DNA of 64,000 nucleotides. It comes from Candidatus Latescibacterota bacterium (GTDB lineage Bacteria > JAAXHH01). This document shows positions 26,519 to 35,248 of the stretch, one piece after another. A program made the position numbers and the translations under genes. The DNA lies in contig JAJEEG010000006.1 in NCBI GenBank assembly GCA_022821085.1, positions 815,330 through 879,329 of the forward strand, in the 5' to 3' direction. Each line of letters begins with the position of its first letter. The first letter of the stretch is position 1. The notes beneath the pieces were generated by a model, which saw only the letters and a program-made list of their open reading frames with translations, was not told the origin of the DNA and searched no databases.

Positions 26519-27739
26519 ATGGCTCGTGAACATATCGCCGCGCTCGATCTGGGCACCACCAGAACGGTCGTGCTGGTCGGCGAGATTGCAGAAGACGGCC
26601 TCCGCGTCCTGGGCAAGGGCGCGAGCAGGTCCCAGGGCCTCAGGCGAGGCGTCGTGGTCAATATGGACGAGGCCGCCCGTTCGATCGGGGAGGCGCTCCG
26701 GGCCGCGGAACAAGATGCGGGCGCCAGGGTAAACGAGGTGTTCGTCGGGTTTTCCGGCGAGCACATCGAAAGCGTCAACAGCAGCGGCGCCGTGGCTATC
26801 GCGTCCGAAGCCGGCCGGGGCGTTACGCGGGAGGACGTTGTCCGCGCCCGCGAATCGGCGACGGCGCTGAAGATTCCCTCGGACCGCCAGGTCATCCACG
26901 TGCTCACCCAGGACCACATCGTGGACGACCAGAGCGGGATCCACGACCCGTGCGGCATGTCGGGCGTCCGGCTCGAAGTGCGCGTGCACATCGTAACCGG
27001 CGCGGTCACCCCGCTGCGCAACTTACGCAACTGTATCGTGCAGTCCGGAATGCAGGTCCAGGAACTCGTCCTGGATACGATAGCCGCGGGCGAGGCGGCA
27101 CTCACGTCCGACGAGAAGGAATTGGGCGTCGTGCTGCTCGACCTGGGCGGAGGCACGACGAAGGTCGCGCTGTACCATCACGGCAGCATTCGGCATTCGG
27201 CGGTCATACCGGCCGGGGGCAACAACCTCACGAACGACATCGCGATCGGACTCCGCACGCCGCACGAGGACGCCGAACGGATCAAGTGCGGCTACGCGAG
27301 TGCGGTCTATGTCCGGCCGGACAGGGACAACATGATCGAAGTGCCCGGCGTCGGCGGCCGCGAGTCGCGGCAGGTGACGCGGGAGGAACTGGCCTTCGTG
27401 GCCGGACCGCGGATCAAGGAGCTGCTGTTCCTCGCGCGGGAGGAGATCCGCGGCAGCGGATTCGAACACCTGGTCGGCACCGGAATCGTCATCACGGGCG
27501 GCGGTGCGCTGATGCCGGGCATCGTGAAACTGGCGGAACAGGTCTTCGGCATGTCCGCGAAAATCGGCGGGCCGCAGGAGTTCCCCGGACTGGAAAGTGA
27601 CGGGAACGCGCCTACGTACGCCACAAGTGCCGGCCTGTTGCGCTACGCCATGAACAACCTATTGGAAAAGGAGTGGCTCCATGGTACGGAAGGAGGATTG
27701 CTGGACCGTGTGATAAGCCGGATCGCGGCCCTGATGTAG
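26519..27739 (+). CDS. ftsA: Cell division protein FtsA
   Basis: 406 residues. ATG 26519 is chosen over TTG 26513 because AAAAGGAG (26505-26512) is then six bases away. Actin-like ATPase core: AALDLGTTRTVVLVG at the N-terminus, LLDLGGGTTKVALY, and GIVITGGGALMPGI. The C-terminus ends with a short amphipathic segment (LLDRVISRIAALM) that fits the membrane-targeting helix. Tethers FtsZ filaments to the membrane. Confidence 0.95.
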   Translation: MAREHIAALDLGTTRTVVLVGEIAEDGLRVLGKGASRSQGLRRGVVVNMDEAARSIGEALRAAEQDAGARVNEVFVGFSGEHIESVNSSGAVAIASEAGRGVTREDVVRARESATALKIPSDRQVIHVLTQDHIVDDQSGIHDPCGMSGVRLEVRVHIVTGAVTPLRNLRNCIVQSGMQVQELVLDTIAAGEAALTSDEKELGVVLLDLGGGTTKVALYHHGSIRHSAVIPAGGNNLTNDIAIGLRTPHEDAERIKCGYASAVYVRPDRDNMIEVPGVGGRESRQVTREELAFVAGPRIKELLFLAREEIRGSGFEHLVGTGIVITGGGALMPGIVKLAEQVFGMSAKIGGPQEFPGLESDGNAPTYATSAGLLRYAMNNLLEKEWLHGTEGGLLDRVISRIAALM

Positions 27740-27816
27740 AAACCAGCACGCACCATCGTACAGATTCGGGCAAAACCGGCAGATTGCTGCCTCAAACCCT
27801 CAGAAGGAGGCTGTAA

Positions 27817-28989
27817 ATGTCTACTTTCGACTTCGATGCGGAACCGGGACTGTTCGCGCGCATGAAGATCATCGGCGTGGGCGGCGCCGGAAAGAACGCC
27901 GTCAACCACATGGTTGAAGTCGGCGTCCCGGGCGTCGATTTTCTGGTCGCCAACACGGACGCGCAGGACCTGGCGGGTTCCAATGTCAAGTACAAGATAC
28001 AGCTGGGACACGAAATCACCCGCGGTCTCGGCGCCGGCGCGAATCCGGACGTAGGGCGCAAGGCCGCGGAGGAAAGCCGGGACGTGATCGCGGAACACCT
28101 GACCGATATCGACATGGTCTTCATCACCGCGGGCATGGGAGGCGGCACGGGTACCGGCGCCGCGCCGGTGATCGCGCAGATCGCCAAGGAACTCGACGTC
28201 CTGGCCGTCGGCGTCGTGACCAAGCCCTTTGCCTTCGAGGGACCGAAGCGGGCGGCGAATGCCGAAACCGGTCTCGCCGCGTTGAAAGAGCATGTGGATA
28301 CGGTCGTCATCATACCCAACCAGAAGCTGAAGGAAGCCGTGAGCCACAACACTTCCTTCAAAGACGCGCTCAAGGTGGCCGACGAGGTCCTGCTGCAGGC
28401 CACGCGCGGCATTTCGGACCTGGTTACCCTGCCCGGGCTGATCAATGTCGATTTCGCCGATATCCGGACGACCATGGAGAACAAGGGCGAAGCCCTCATG
28501 GGCACCGGCGAGGCCGAGGGAGAAAAGCGCGCGCTGGAGGCGGCGGAACGGGCCATGAAGCACCCGCTGCTGTCGGATATGGACATAGACGGGGCCAAGG
28601 ACATCCTGCTGAACATCTCGGGCGGCCAGGATATGACCCTGTTCGAAGTGGAAGAAGTGATGACCACGGTCCAGGCGGCCGCGGGACATACCAACATCAT
28701 CATGGGTACGGTCCTCGACGAAAGCCTGGAGGGCAGCATCCGGGTGACGTTGATCGCCACGGGACTGGACCAGGCGATGTCGTCGCCGGACGAAATGCTG
28801 ACCCGGAACATCCTGAAGTTCCAGCCGGACCGTCCTGAAGAGATCGAAACCCCGGCCTTTCAACGGGTCAAGCGTAACGGGTTCGAGACGGAGGAAGTGG
28901 CCGTGGGCGATCCGTCCGACGACGCGGTCGACAACAACGGACTGGACGTGCCGACCTACATGCGCCGCCGCAGGGCTTTCGGTTCGTAA
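27817..28989 (+). CDS. ftsZ: Cell division GTPase FtsZ
   Basis: 390 residues; strong AAGGAGG Shine-Dalgarno. GTP-binding KIIGVGGAGKNAVNHM and the tubulin signature GGGTGTG (108-114); catalytic T7 loop NVDFADIRTTM. The C-terminal peptide DVPTYMRRRRAF (from about 377) is the conserved FtsA/ZipA-binding tail. Forms the Z ring. Last gene of the dcw cluster. Confidence 0.98.
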   Translation: MSTFDFDAEPGLFARMKIIGVGGAGKNAVNHMVEVGVPGVDFLVANTDAQDLAGSNVKYKIQLGHEITRGLGAGANPDVGRKAAEESRDVIAEHLTDIDMVFITAGMGGGTGTGAAPVIAQIAKELDVLAVGVVTKPFAFEGPKRAANAETGLAALKEHVDTVVIIPNQKLKEAVSHNTSFKDALKVADEVLLQATRGISDLVTLPGLINVDFADIRTTMENKGEALMGTGEAEGEKRALEAAERAMKHPLLSDMDIDGAKDILLNISGGQDMTLFEVEEVMTTVQAAAGHTNIIMGTVLDESLEGSIRVTLIATGLDQAMSSPDEMLTRNILKFQPDRPEEIETPAFQRVKRNGFETEEVAVGDPSDDAVDNNGLDVPTYMRRRRAFGS

Positions 28990-29052
28990 CATCCCGGATC
29001 ATACCCGGCCCGGACGGGTGATTCAGGCACAGGCCATACCGGTCAAATTCGT

Positions 29053-29081
29053 TTGACAGGCCCACGGCGGGACGGTATTTT
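29053..29081 (+). promoter_or_regulatory. Sigma70-type promoter for valS
   Basis: TTGACA at 29053-29058, 17-base spacer, TATTTT at 29076-29081. Predicted start near 29088, giving a leader of about 140 bases to the valS ATG. I see no T-box or other recognisable riboswitch in that leader. Confidence 0.7.
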
Positions 29082-29227
29082 GAGGCTGGCGTTTTTGCGG
29101 TGCTGGTTTCAAGATACCATCCCGTCGGAGGGCGTAGTCTTTCCTGTCCGGTAACCGGTCTGATTACGGCCAATCCATATCCTGTTCTATTCTGCAACTT
29201 CCGGTACGACAGGGAGATACATCCGAT

Positions 29228-31912
29228 ATGGCCGAGGGATTGCCCCCTCAGTACGATCCCGGAACCGTTGAGCGGAAGTGGTACGCTTTCTGGGAAGAGC
29301 ACCAGTTCTTCCACGCCGATCCGGCTTCCGGCAAGCCCCCCTATTCCATCGTCATACCCCCACCCAACATCACCGGCATACTCCACCTTGGCCACGTGCT
29401 GAACAACACGATCCAGGACGTGCTCATCCGGTTCAAGCGCATGCAGGGTTTCGAAACCCTCTGGATGCCGGGAACGGATCACGCCGGTATCGCCACGCAC
29501 GTCGTCGTGGAACGGATGCTCGCGGAACGGGGCATCGACCGGAAGGAAATCGGCCGCGAGCGATTCGTGGAAGAAGTTTGGAAATGGCGCGAGCAGTACG
29601 GCGGCACGATTGTCCGCCAGTTGAAGGAACTGGGCTGTTCCTGTGACTGGAAGCGCGAGCGTTTCACCATGGACGAGGGGCTTTCCAGGGCGGTACTCAC
29701 GGTATTCATCGCACTTTTCGAAAAGAAGATGATCTACCGGGGCAATCGCATCATCAACTGGTGTCCCCGCTGCAACACCGCCCTGTCCAACGAGGAAGCC
29801 GTTCCCCGGGACGAGCAGGGATCGTTGTGGCGGATCCGGTATCCCCTGGCAGACGGCACGGGCGGGATCAGCATCGCCACGACGAGGCCGGAGACCATGC
29901 TCGGCGACGCGGCGGTTGCCGTCCACCCTGAAGACGAGCGGCACGCGCACCTGGTGGGCAAACGGGTCAGCCTGCCGCTGACGGACCGGACCATCCCGAT
30001 CATCGCGGACGCGGAATTGGTGGACCGGGCATTCGGCACGGGCGCCGTCAAGGTGACGCCGGCACATGATTTCAATGATTTCATCCTCGGAAACAAGCAC
30101 GATCTTCCCCAGATCGTGATCATGGACGAGGATGGCGCGATGAACGAATCCGCCGGTCCCGCCTACCGGGGAATGGACCGGTTCGAGTGTCGTCGCAGGG
30201 TCGTGAAGGACCTCGAAGACCTCGGCCTCCTCGAAGGGATCGAAGGCCACGTCCACGCCGTCCGCCACTGCCAGCGTTGCGATTCGGTCCTCGAACCCCG
30301 GCTTTCCCGCCAGTGGTTCCTGAAGACCCGGCCGATCGCCCGCCGCCTCCTGCGCGCCCTGGACGAAGACCGGCTGCCGGGCTTCACGCCGGAGCACTGG
30401 GAGAAAACTTACCGTCACTGGCTCGAAAACATCGAGGACTGGTGCCTTTCCCGCCAGCTGTGGTGGGGGCACCGCATTCCGGTATGGTACTGCGCGTCGT
30501 GCGGAAGCGCGCACGCGGGTATCGAAGCGCCCGGGCAATGCGGCCGCTGCGGCCACGGCGTGCTGCACCAGGACGAAGACGTGCTCGACACCTGGTTTTC
30601 TTCGGCCCTGTGGCCTTTTTCGACCATGGGCTGGCCGGAACGCACGGCGGAACTTGAGACCTTCTATCCCACCTCCACGCTGGTGACCGGCCACGATATC
30701 CTGTTCTTCTGGGTCGTTCGCATGATGATGATGGGCTACGAATTCAAGGACGACCGGCCCTTCGACGACGTTTATCTCACGAGCCTGGTCCGCGACATCA
30801 AGGGACGCAAGCTGAGCAAATCGCTGGGCAATTCGCCCGATCCCCTGGAAGTCATGGATACCTACGGCGCCGACGCGCTGAGGTACGCCATGATGTTGAT
30901 CGCGCCGCACGGACAGGACTTGCTGTATTCCAACGAACAGGTCGAAGTGGGGCGCAATTTCGCGAACAAAATGTGGAATGCCGCACGGCTGGTACTCATG
31001 CACCAGAAGACGACGGAATCCGGCCTTGCGGTATCCGGCCTCCCGGAATCCGAGAACCTGTGGGACCGCTGGATCCTGTCCCGGCTGGACCGAACCGTTG
31101 AACAGGCGACGCGGTCCCTGGAGCAATATGCCTTCCACGAGACGGCGCTGCTGCTCTACGACTTCTTCTGGCACGACTTCTGCGACTGGTATCTCGAAGC
31201 GATCAAGCAACGGCTCTACGACGAGACGGACGTGGCGTCCGCGGATCACGCGCGTCGCACGGCCCTGCTTGTGCTCGAACAGACGCTCCGCCTGTTTCAT
31301 CCGTTCATGCCCTTCATCACCGAGGAAATCTGGCAGCATCTGAGACCCTACCTGGATGACCGGGACGCGGAACCGGCCGGCATCGTCGTCGCGCCCTGGC
31401 CGGAGACCCGTCCGGACCGGGTCCAGGCGGATGCCGAAGGGGACATACGTTACGTCCAGGAACTGATCGGGGCCATTCGCGGCGTCCGTGCCGATTTCAG
31501 GGTCCATCCTACCCAGGAGATGGCGGTGCACTGCCGGATCGCGGACCCCCGCCTGATCGAAGTGCTCTCCGGACAGGCTCAGGCCGTCCAGTCGCTTGCC
31601 CGGTGCACGCTGGCCTTCGTCGACGGCGACGAGGCCCGCCCCTCCGGTTGCGCGTCCGGCGTGTTGCGGGACATGGAATTCTACATCCCGCTCAGCGGGC
31701 TGATCGACCTGGAAATCGAAACAGATCGCCTTTCCAGGGAGCGGACCCGGGTCGAACAGGAACTGGAGAAGGTCCGCAAGCGCCTGTCGAACGGCCAGTT
31801 CGTGCAAAAGGCGCCCGCAGAGGTCGTCGAGAAAGAAAAGGACAAGCAGAACAACTACGAGGACATGATCGGCCGGCTGAATCGGAATCTCGAAATGATT
31901 TGTGCAGGATGA
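29228..31912 (+). CDS. valS: Valyl-tRNA synthetase
   Basis: 894 residues. Class I signatures HLGH (53-56, in PPPNITGILHLGHVLNN) and KLSKS (528-532, in GRKLSKSLGNSPDP); the editing domain carries TTRPETMLGD; the ARFADEI-free anticodon domain and a C-terminal coiled coil (RLSRERTRVEQELEKVRKRL) typical of ValRS complete it. Charges tRNA-Val and edits Thr mischarging. Its TGA overlaps the next ATG. Confidence 0.97.
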   Translation: MAEGLPPQYDPGTVERKWYAFWEEHQFFHADPASGKPPYSIVIPPPNITGILHLGHVLNNTIQDVLIRFKRMQGFETLWMPGTDHAGIATHVVVERMLAERGIDRKEIGRERFVEEVWKWREQYGGTIVRQLKELGCSCDWKRERFTMDEGLSRAVLTVFIALFEKKMIYRGNRIINWCPRCNTALSNEEAVPRDEQGSLWRIRYPLADGTGGISIATTRPETMLGDAAVAVHPEDERHAHLVGKRVSLPLTDRTIPIIADAELVDRAFGTGAVKVTPAHDFNDFILGNKHDLPQIVIMDEDGAMNESAGPAYRGMDRFECRRRVVKDLEDLGLLEGIEGHVHAVRHCQRCDSVLEPRLSRQWFLKTRPIARRLLRALDEDRLPGFTPEHWEKTYRHWLENIEDWCLSRQLWWGHRIPVWYCASCGSAHAGIEAPGQCGRCGHGVLHQDEDVLDTWFSSALWPFSTMGWPERTAELETFYPTSTLVTGHDILFFWVVRMMMMGYEFKDDRPFDDVYLTSLVRDIKGRKLSKSLGNSPDPLEVMDTYGADALRYAMMLIAPHGQDLLYSNEQVEVGRNFANKMWNAARLVLMHQKTTESGLAVSGLPESENLWDRWILSRLDRTVEQATRSLEQYAFHETALLLYDFFWHDFCDWYLEAIKQRLYDETDVASADHARRTALLVLEQTLRLFHPFMPFITEEIWQHLRPYLDDRDAEPAGIVVAPWPETRPDRVQADAEGDIRYVQELIGAIRGVRADFRVHPTQEMAVHCRIADPRLIEVLSGQAQAVQSLARCTLAFVDGDEARPSGCASGVLRDMEFYIPLSGLIDLEIETDRLSRERTRVEQELEKVRKRLSNGQFVQKAPAEVVEKEKDKQNNYEDMIGRLNRNLEMICAG

Positions 31913-32766
31913 GCGTCGAGTGCTATATTGATTTGCACGCCCACAGCGACTGTTCCGACGGTGTCGATTCCCCGGAAGAACTCGTGTCGAAGGCCCGTGC
32001 TGCGGGCCTGTGCGCACTGGCGATTACGGACCACGACGCGGTCGAAGGCGTGGAGCGGGCCCGGCGCGAATCTGCCCGGCGCGAATCGGCCCGGCGCGAA
32101 TCGGCCCTGGACCTGGAGATCGTACCCGGCGTGGAACTCAGTGCGCGGGCAGGTGATTCCGACGTGCATATCCTGGGCTACTACTTCGATCCAGGCAACC
32201 GGTCGCTGCTTTCGTACCTGGAGACATTCCGTTCGCAGCGTCTGCACCGGGCGAAGGGCATCGTCCGGAAGCTGAACGACTTGGGCGTACCGCTTGAACT
32301 GGATTCGGTCATCGCTCACGCGCAGGACGGAAAGACCAGCGTTGGCAGACCGCATATCGCCCGCGCGCTGGTGGAAAGCAATCAGGTCGATTCGATACAG
32401 GACGCTTTTACACGGTACCTGGGCAATCACGCCCCCGCGTTCCTGCCCAAGGTTTTTTTCGCCGTCGAGGATGCGATCCAGGTGATCCACGACGCCGGCG
32501 GCGCGGCCGTGCTTGCCCATCCGGGGTCCCTCAGGCGGGACGAATTGATCCCCGGTTTCGTAAAGTCCGGCCTGGACGGCCTGGAGGTCATCCATCCGGA
32601 CCACTCCGGAACGGCCCGCCGCTACTATGGGCAACTGGCTGCGAAGCACGGACTGGTGGCAACCGGCGGATCGGACTATCACGGACCCCGGGCGGACCGT
32701 TGCAGCCTTGGCGGCATGAAGGTACCTCTGCATCATCTGACCGATCTGAAACGGATATTGGCTTGA
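31909..32766 (+). CDS. PHP-domain phosphoesterase (YciV/RNase AM-like)
   Basis: 285 residues from ATG 31909, ATGA overlap with valS. Metal ligands of the PHP fold: DLHAHSDCSDG at residues 8-18, ITDHDAVEG near 40-48, PGVELSA, the HPGS motif and a final GSDYHGPR. The best-known relatives act on 3',5'-nucleotide bisphosphates or RNA 5' ends. A repeated ARRES pentapeptide (three copies) is inserted just after the second metal motif. Substrate is not determinable here. Confidence 0.88.
   Translation: MSVECYIDLHAHSDCSDGVDSPEELVSKARAAGLCALAITDHDAVEGVERARRESARRESARRESALDLEIVPGVELSARAGDSDVHILGYYFDPGNRSLLSYLETFRSQRLHRAKGIVRKLNDLGVPLELDSVIAHAQDGKTSVGRPHIARALVESNQVDSIQDAFTRYLGNHAPAFLPKVFFAVEDAIQVIHDAGGAAVLAHPGSLRRDELIPGFVKSGLDGLEVIHPDHSGTARRYYGQLAAKHGLVATGGSDYHGPRADRCSLGGMKVPLHHLTDLKRILA
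32059..32103 (+). repeat. 15-bp tandem repeat inside the PHP gene
   Basis: Three adjacent 15-base copies (32059-32073, 32074-32088, 32089-32103) with one base difference, each encoding ARRES. In frame. Confidence 0.92.
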
Positions 32767-32825
32767 TATAGCGCCGGATGTTGCGCGTTCGTTCGATGTT
32801 TCTGCACGTTTTAAGGAGACGAAAA

Positions 32826-33860
32826 ATGCGTTTATCCCTGCCGGACTTCTTTTCCAATGATATCGGCATCGATCTGGGTACGGCAAATACGCTCGTTTAC
32901 GTGCGCGGCAGAGGCATCGTCATCAACGAACCTTCCGTGGTGGCGGTCAATACCAAGACCGGTAAAGTCGTTGCCGTCGGCGCCGAAGCCAAGGTCATGC
33001 TCGGCAGGGAGCCACCGGATCTCAAGGCGCACCGGCCGTTGCGAGACGGCGTGATCGCCGACTTCGAGTATACGGAAGCCATGATACGGTACTTCATCCG
33101 CAAGGTGCTCAAGAATTCGTTTTTCATCCGGCCGCGCGTCGTGGCGTGTATCCCCTCGGGGGTGACCGACGTCGAGATGAGGGCGGTCCGGGATTCGGCG
33201 GAACGGGCCGGCGCCAAAGAGGTGATGCTGATCTCCGAACCCATGGCGGCCGCCATCGGCTGTTCCCTGCCCGTGGAAGAGCCGGTGGGGAGCATGATCA
33301 TCGACATCGGCGGCGGCACCTCGGAGATCGCCGTGATCTCGCTCGGCGGTATCGTGACGGCAAAGTCGGTACGCATCGGCGGCGATGAGATGGACGAGGC
33401 CATCATCAACCACATGAAGAACGACTGCAATCTTCAAATCGGTTTCAACATGGCCGAACAGATCAAGTGGAAGCTCGGTTCGGCCTATCCCGTGTTCGAC
33501 AGGGAACTGGAAATGACGGTAAAGGGGCTCGACCTGATCGACCGGATTCCACGTTCGGTCGTGGTCGATTCCCTGGCGATCCGCAGGGTGCTTTCGCAAC
33601 CGCTCGACGGGGTGATCATGGCGGTGAGGCAAACCCTGGAATTGACGCCGGCGGAACTCGCGGCCGATATCATAGATCGCGGGATCATCATCAGCGGCGG
33701 CGGGTCCCGGCTGCCTGGCCTGGACAGGCAAATCACGAAGGAGACGAAGCTGCCGGTAAGGCTCGACGACGAGCCCATGACCTCGGTAGTCCGTGGAGCG
33801 GGGAAGATCATCGAGAATTACGCCGCCTACGAGACTATGCTGAGCGTCCTGAAAGACTAG
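32826..33860 (+). CDS. mreB: Rod-shape determining protein MreB
   Basis: 344 residues from ATG 32826, preceded by AAGGAG. Actin-fold signatures: IGIDLGTANTLVYVRGRGIV, IIDIGGGTSEIAVISLGGIV and IIISGGGSRLPGL. Assembles membrane-bound filaments that guide lateral wall synthesis. First gene of a compact mreBCD-mrdA-rodA operon; a 59-base gap separates it from the PHP gene. Confidence 0.98.
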   Translation: MRLSLPDFFSNDIGIDLGTANTLVYVRGRGIVINEPSVVAVNTKTGKVVAVGAEAKVMLGREPPDLKAHRPLRDGVIADFEYTEAMIRYFIRKVLKNSFFIRPRVVACIPSGVTDVEMRAVRDSAERAGAKEVMLISEPMAAAIGCSLPVEEPVGSMIIDIGGGTSEIAVISLGGIVTAKSVRIGGDEMDEAIINHMKNDCNLQIGFNMAEQIKWKLGSAYPVFDRELEMTVKGLDLIDRIPRSVVVDSLAIRRVLSQPLDGVIMAVRQTLELTPAELAADIIDRGIIISGGGSRLPGLDRQITKETKLPVRLDDEPMTSVVRGAGKIIENYAAYETMLSVLKD

Positions 33861-33861
33861 C

Positions 33862-34707
33862 ATGTTCCGGTTCTTCTACATTCTCTACTACCATCGCCAG
33901 TACACCGCTTTCGCCCTCGCCATGGTCATCTCGATCCTGCTGCTGACGGCGGCCCCGCAGCAGCAGGTCGGTATCACGCGTATTGTCTGGCTGACGGTAC
34001 TGACGCCGTTCCAGGAGGCGTTCGCCTTCATCCCTTCCTATTTCAATCTCAAATCCGAAAACCAGCTGCTGCGCCAGAAACTCGTCCAGATGCAGTTACG
34101 GGCGGCCGATCTCGAGGAAGGCAGATTCGAAAACCAGCGGCTGCGAGGGCTACTCAGCCTGAAGGAGAAAAACAGGTATATCTATGTACCCGCCGAAGTC
34201 ATCGGCTGGAACACGGACCAGAGACTGAACACCATCGTCATCGATGTCGGCCGTTCCGAGCAGATTCAGAAATACATGGCCGTTGTCATGGAAGACGGCG
34301 TCCTCGGAAGAATCATCGAAGTCGGCCTGACTTCGTCCTACGTCCAGCTGCTGACCGACAGGAACAGCCGTATCAGCGGCCTCGTCCAGCGGAGCCGGGA
34401 ACAGGGGACCATCCGGTACGTGAATGACGCGTTGTACATGGAGTTGCCCCTTCGGGCCGATGTCCGCATTGGCGACCGCGTGGTGACGTCCGGCCTGGGG
34501 GGGACCTTTCCGCCCGGATTGCCTGTGGGCAGCATCGGCCAGATCGCGCTGGATAGCCGGAACCTGTTCAAACAGGTTTCCATTACGCCCGCGGTGGAAC
34601 TCAATCGCCTGGAGGAGGTGTTCGTGATCGCGGGTGAACAAACGCCTGCCGAAGAAACGCCTGCCGAAGAAACGCCTGCCACGGCAGATTCGCTTCTGGC
34701 CCAGTGA
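33862..34707 (+). CDS. mreC: Rod-shape determining protein MreC
   Basis: 281 residues. N-terminal membrane helix (about 14-30), a coiled coil (SENQLLRQKLVQMQLRAADL), then the beta domain with VIGWNTDQRLNTIVIDVG, MEDGVLGRI and VVTSGLGGTFPPGLPVG. Periplasmic scaffold linking MreB to PBP2/RodA. The extreme C-terminus is a threefold PAEET repeat absent from the family. Confidence 0.95.
   Translation: MFRFFYILYYHRQYTAFALAMVISILLLTAAPQQQVGITRIVWLTVLTPFQEAFAFIPSYFNLKSENQLLRQKLVQMQLRAADLEEGRFENQRLRGLLSLKEKNRYIYVPAEVIGWNTDQRLNTIVIDVGRSEQIQKYMAVVMEDGVLGRIIEVGLTSSYVQLLTDRNSRISGLVQRSREQGTIRYVNDALYMELPLRADVRIGDRVVTSGLGGTFPPGLPVGSIGQIALDSRNLFKQVSITPAVELNRLEEVFVIAGEQTPAEETPAEETPATADSLLAQ
34636..34680 (+). 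repeat. 15-bp tandem repeat at the mreC 3' end
   Basis: Three 15-base copies encoding EQTPA, EETPA, EETPA; copies two and three are identical. In frame and close to the stop codon, so a copy-number change would only alter the tail. Confidence 0.9.
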
Positions 34708-34747
34708 CTTCGGCGAATCCAGGCCGGTTACATGACCCGGTTTTTAC

Positions 34748-35248
34748 ATGCGCCTAAAACACGTAATCCTGCTGTTCCTGGCGTTTGTCGTCGACAGCAC
34801 CTGGGGACACGAGATCGCCATTTGGGGAATCCGGCCCGATTTCGTAATGATCATGCTGATCTACGGCGCGATGGGATCGGGGGCCTTCGCGGGAACCGTA
34901 CTGGGGTTCAGTGTCGGGCTGTTGGAGGATTTCAACGGTTCGCCTGAGCATCTGGGACTCAATGCCTTGTGCAATACGCTGGTCGCGTATGGTGTGGGTA
35001 TTGCCGGAAACACACTTTACCGGGACAGCCTCTCCACCCTGCTGCTCACGCTGCTGGCCGCCGGCTTCGTTCATTCCGCCATATACTGGCTGGTGTTTAC
35101 CCGGTTCCAGCTGGTCGAATCGGTATACATGCTGGGAACCGTTTCGCTGCCGACGATGCTCTACACGATCTCCGCGGCGCTTTTGCTGATCATCGGATTG
35201 ACTTTTCGACAGGGACAGATCAATGTCCGTTGGCTTTTCCCAGAATGA
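34748..35248 (+). CDS. mreD: Rod-shape determining protein MreD
   Basis: 166 residues, about five membrane helices. MreD conservation is low; the LGFSVGLLEDF segment and the position between mreC and mrdA support the call. Overlaps mrdA by 26 bases. Confidence 0.87.
   Translation: MRLKHVILLFLAFVVDSTWGHEIAIWGIRPDFVMIMLIYGAMGSGAFAGTVLGFSVGLLEDFNGSPEHLGLNALCNTLVAYGVGIAGNTLYRDSLSTLLLTLLAAGFVHSAIYWLVFTRFQLVESVYMLGTVSLPTMLYTISAALLLIIGLTFRQGQINVRWLFPE

Noticed and set aside
29003-29019. Hairpin ACCCG/CGGGT after ftsZ as a terminator
   Set aside because: Five-base-pair stem without a following T-run; too weak to call an intrinsic terminator.
29088-29227. T-box or other riboswitch in the valS leader
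   Set aside because: No T-box consensus or specifier stem could be found; the length alone is not evidence.
28868-32017. Very long open frame on the strand opposite valS
   Set aside because: In GC-rich genes with strong third-position bias the antisense frame stays open; its translation shows no domain, while valS on the + strand is complete with all motifs.
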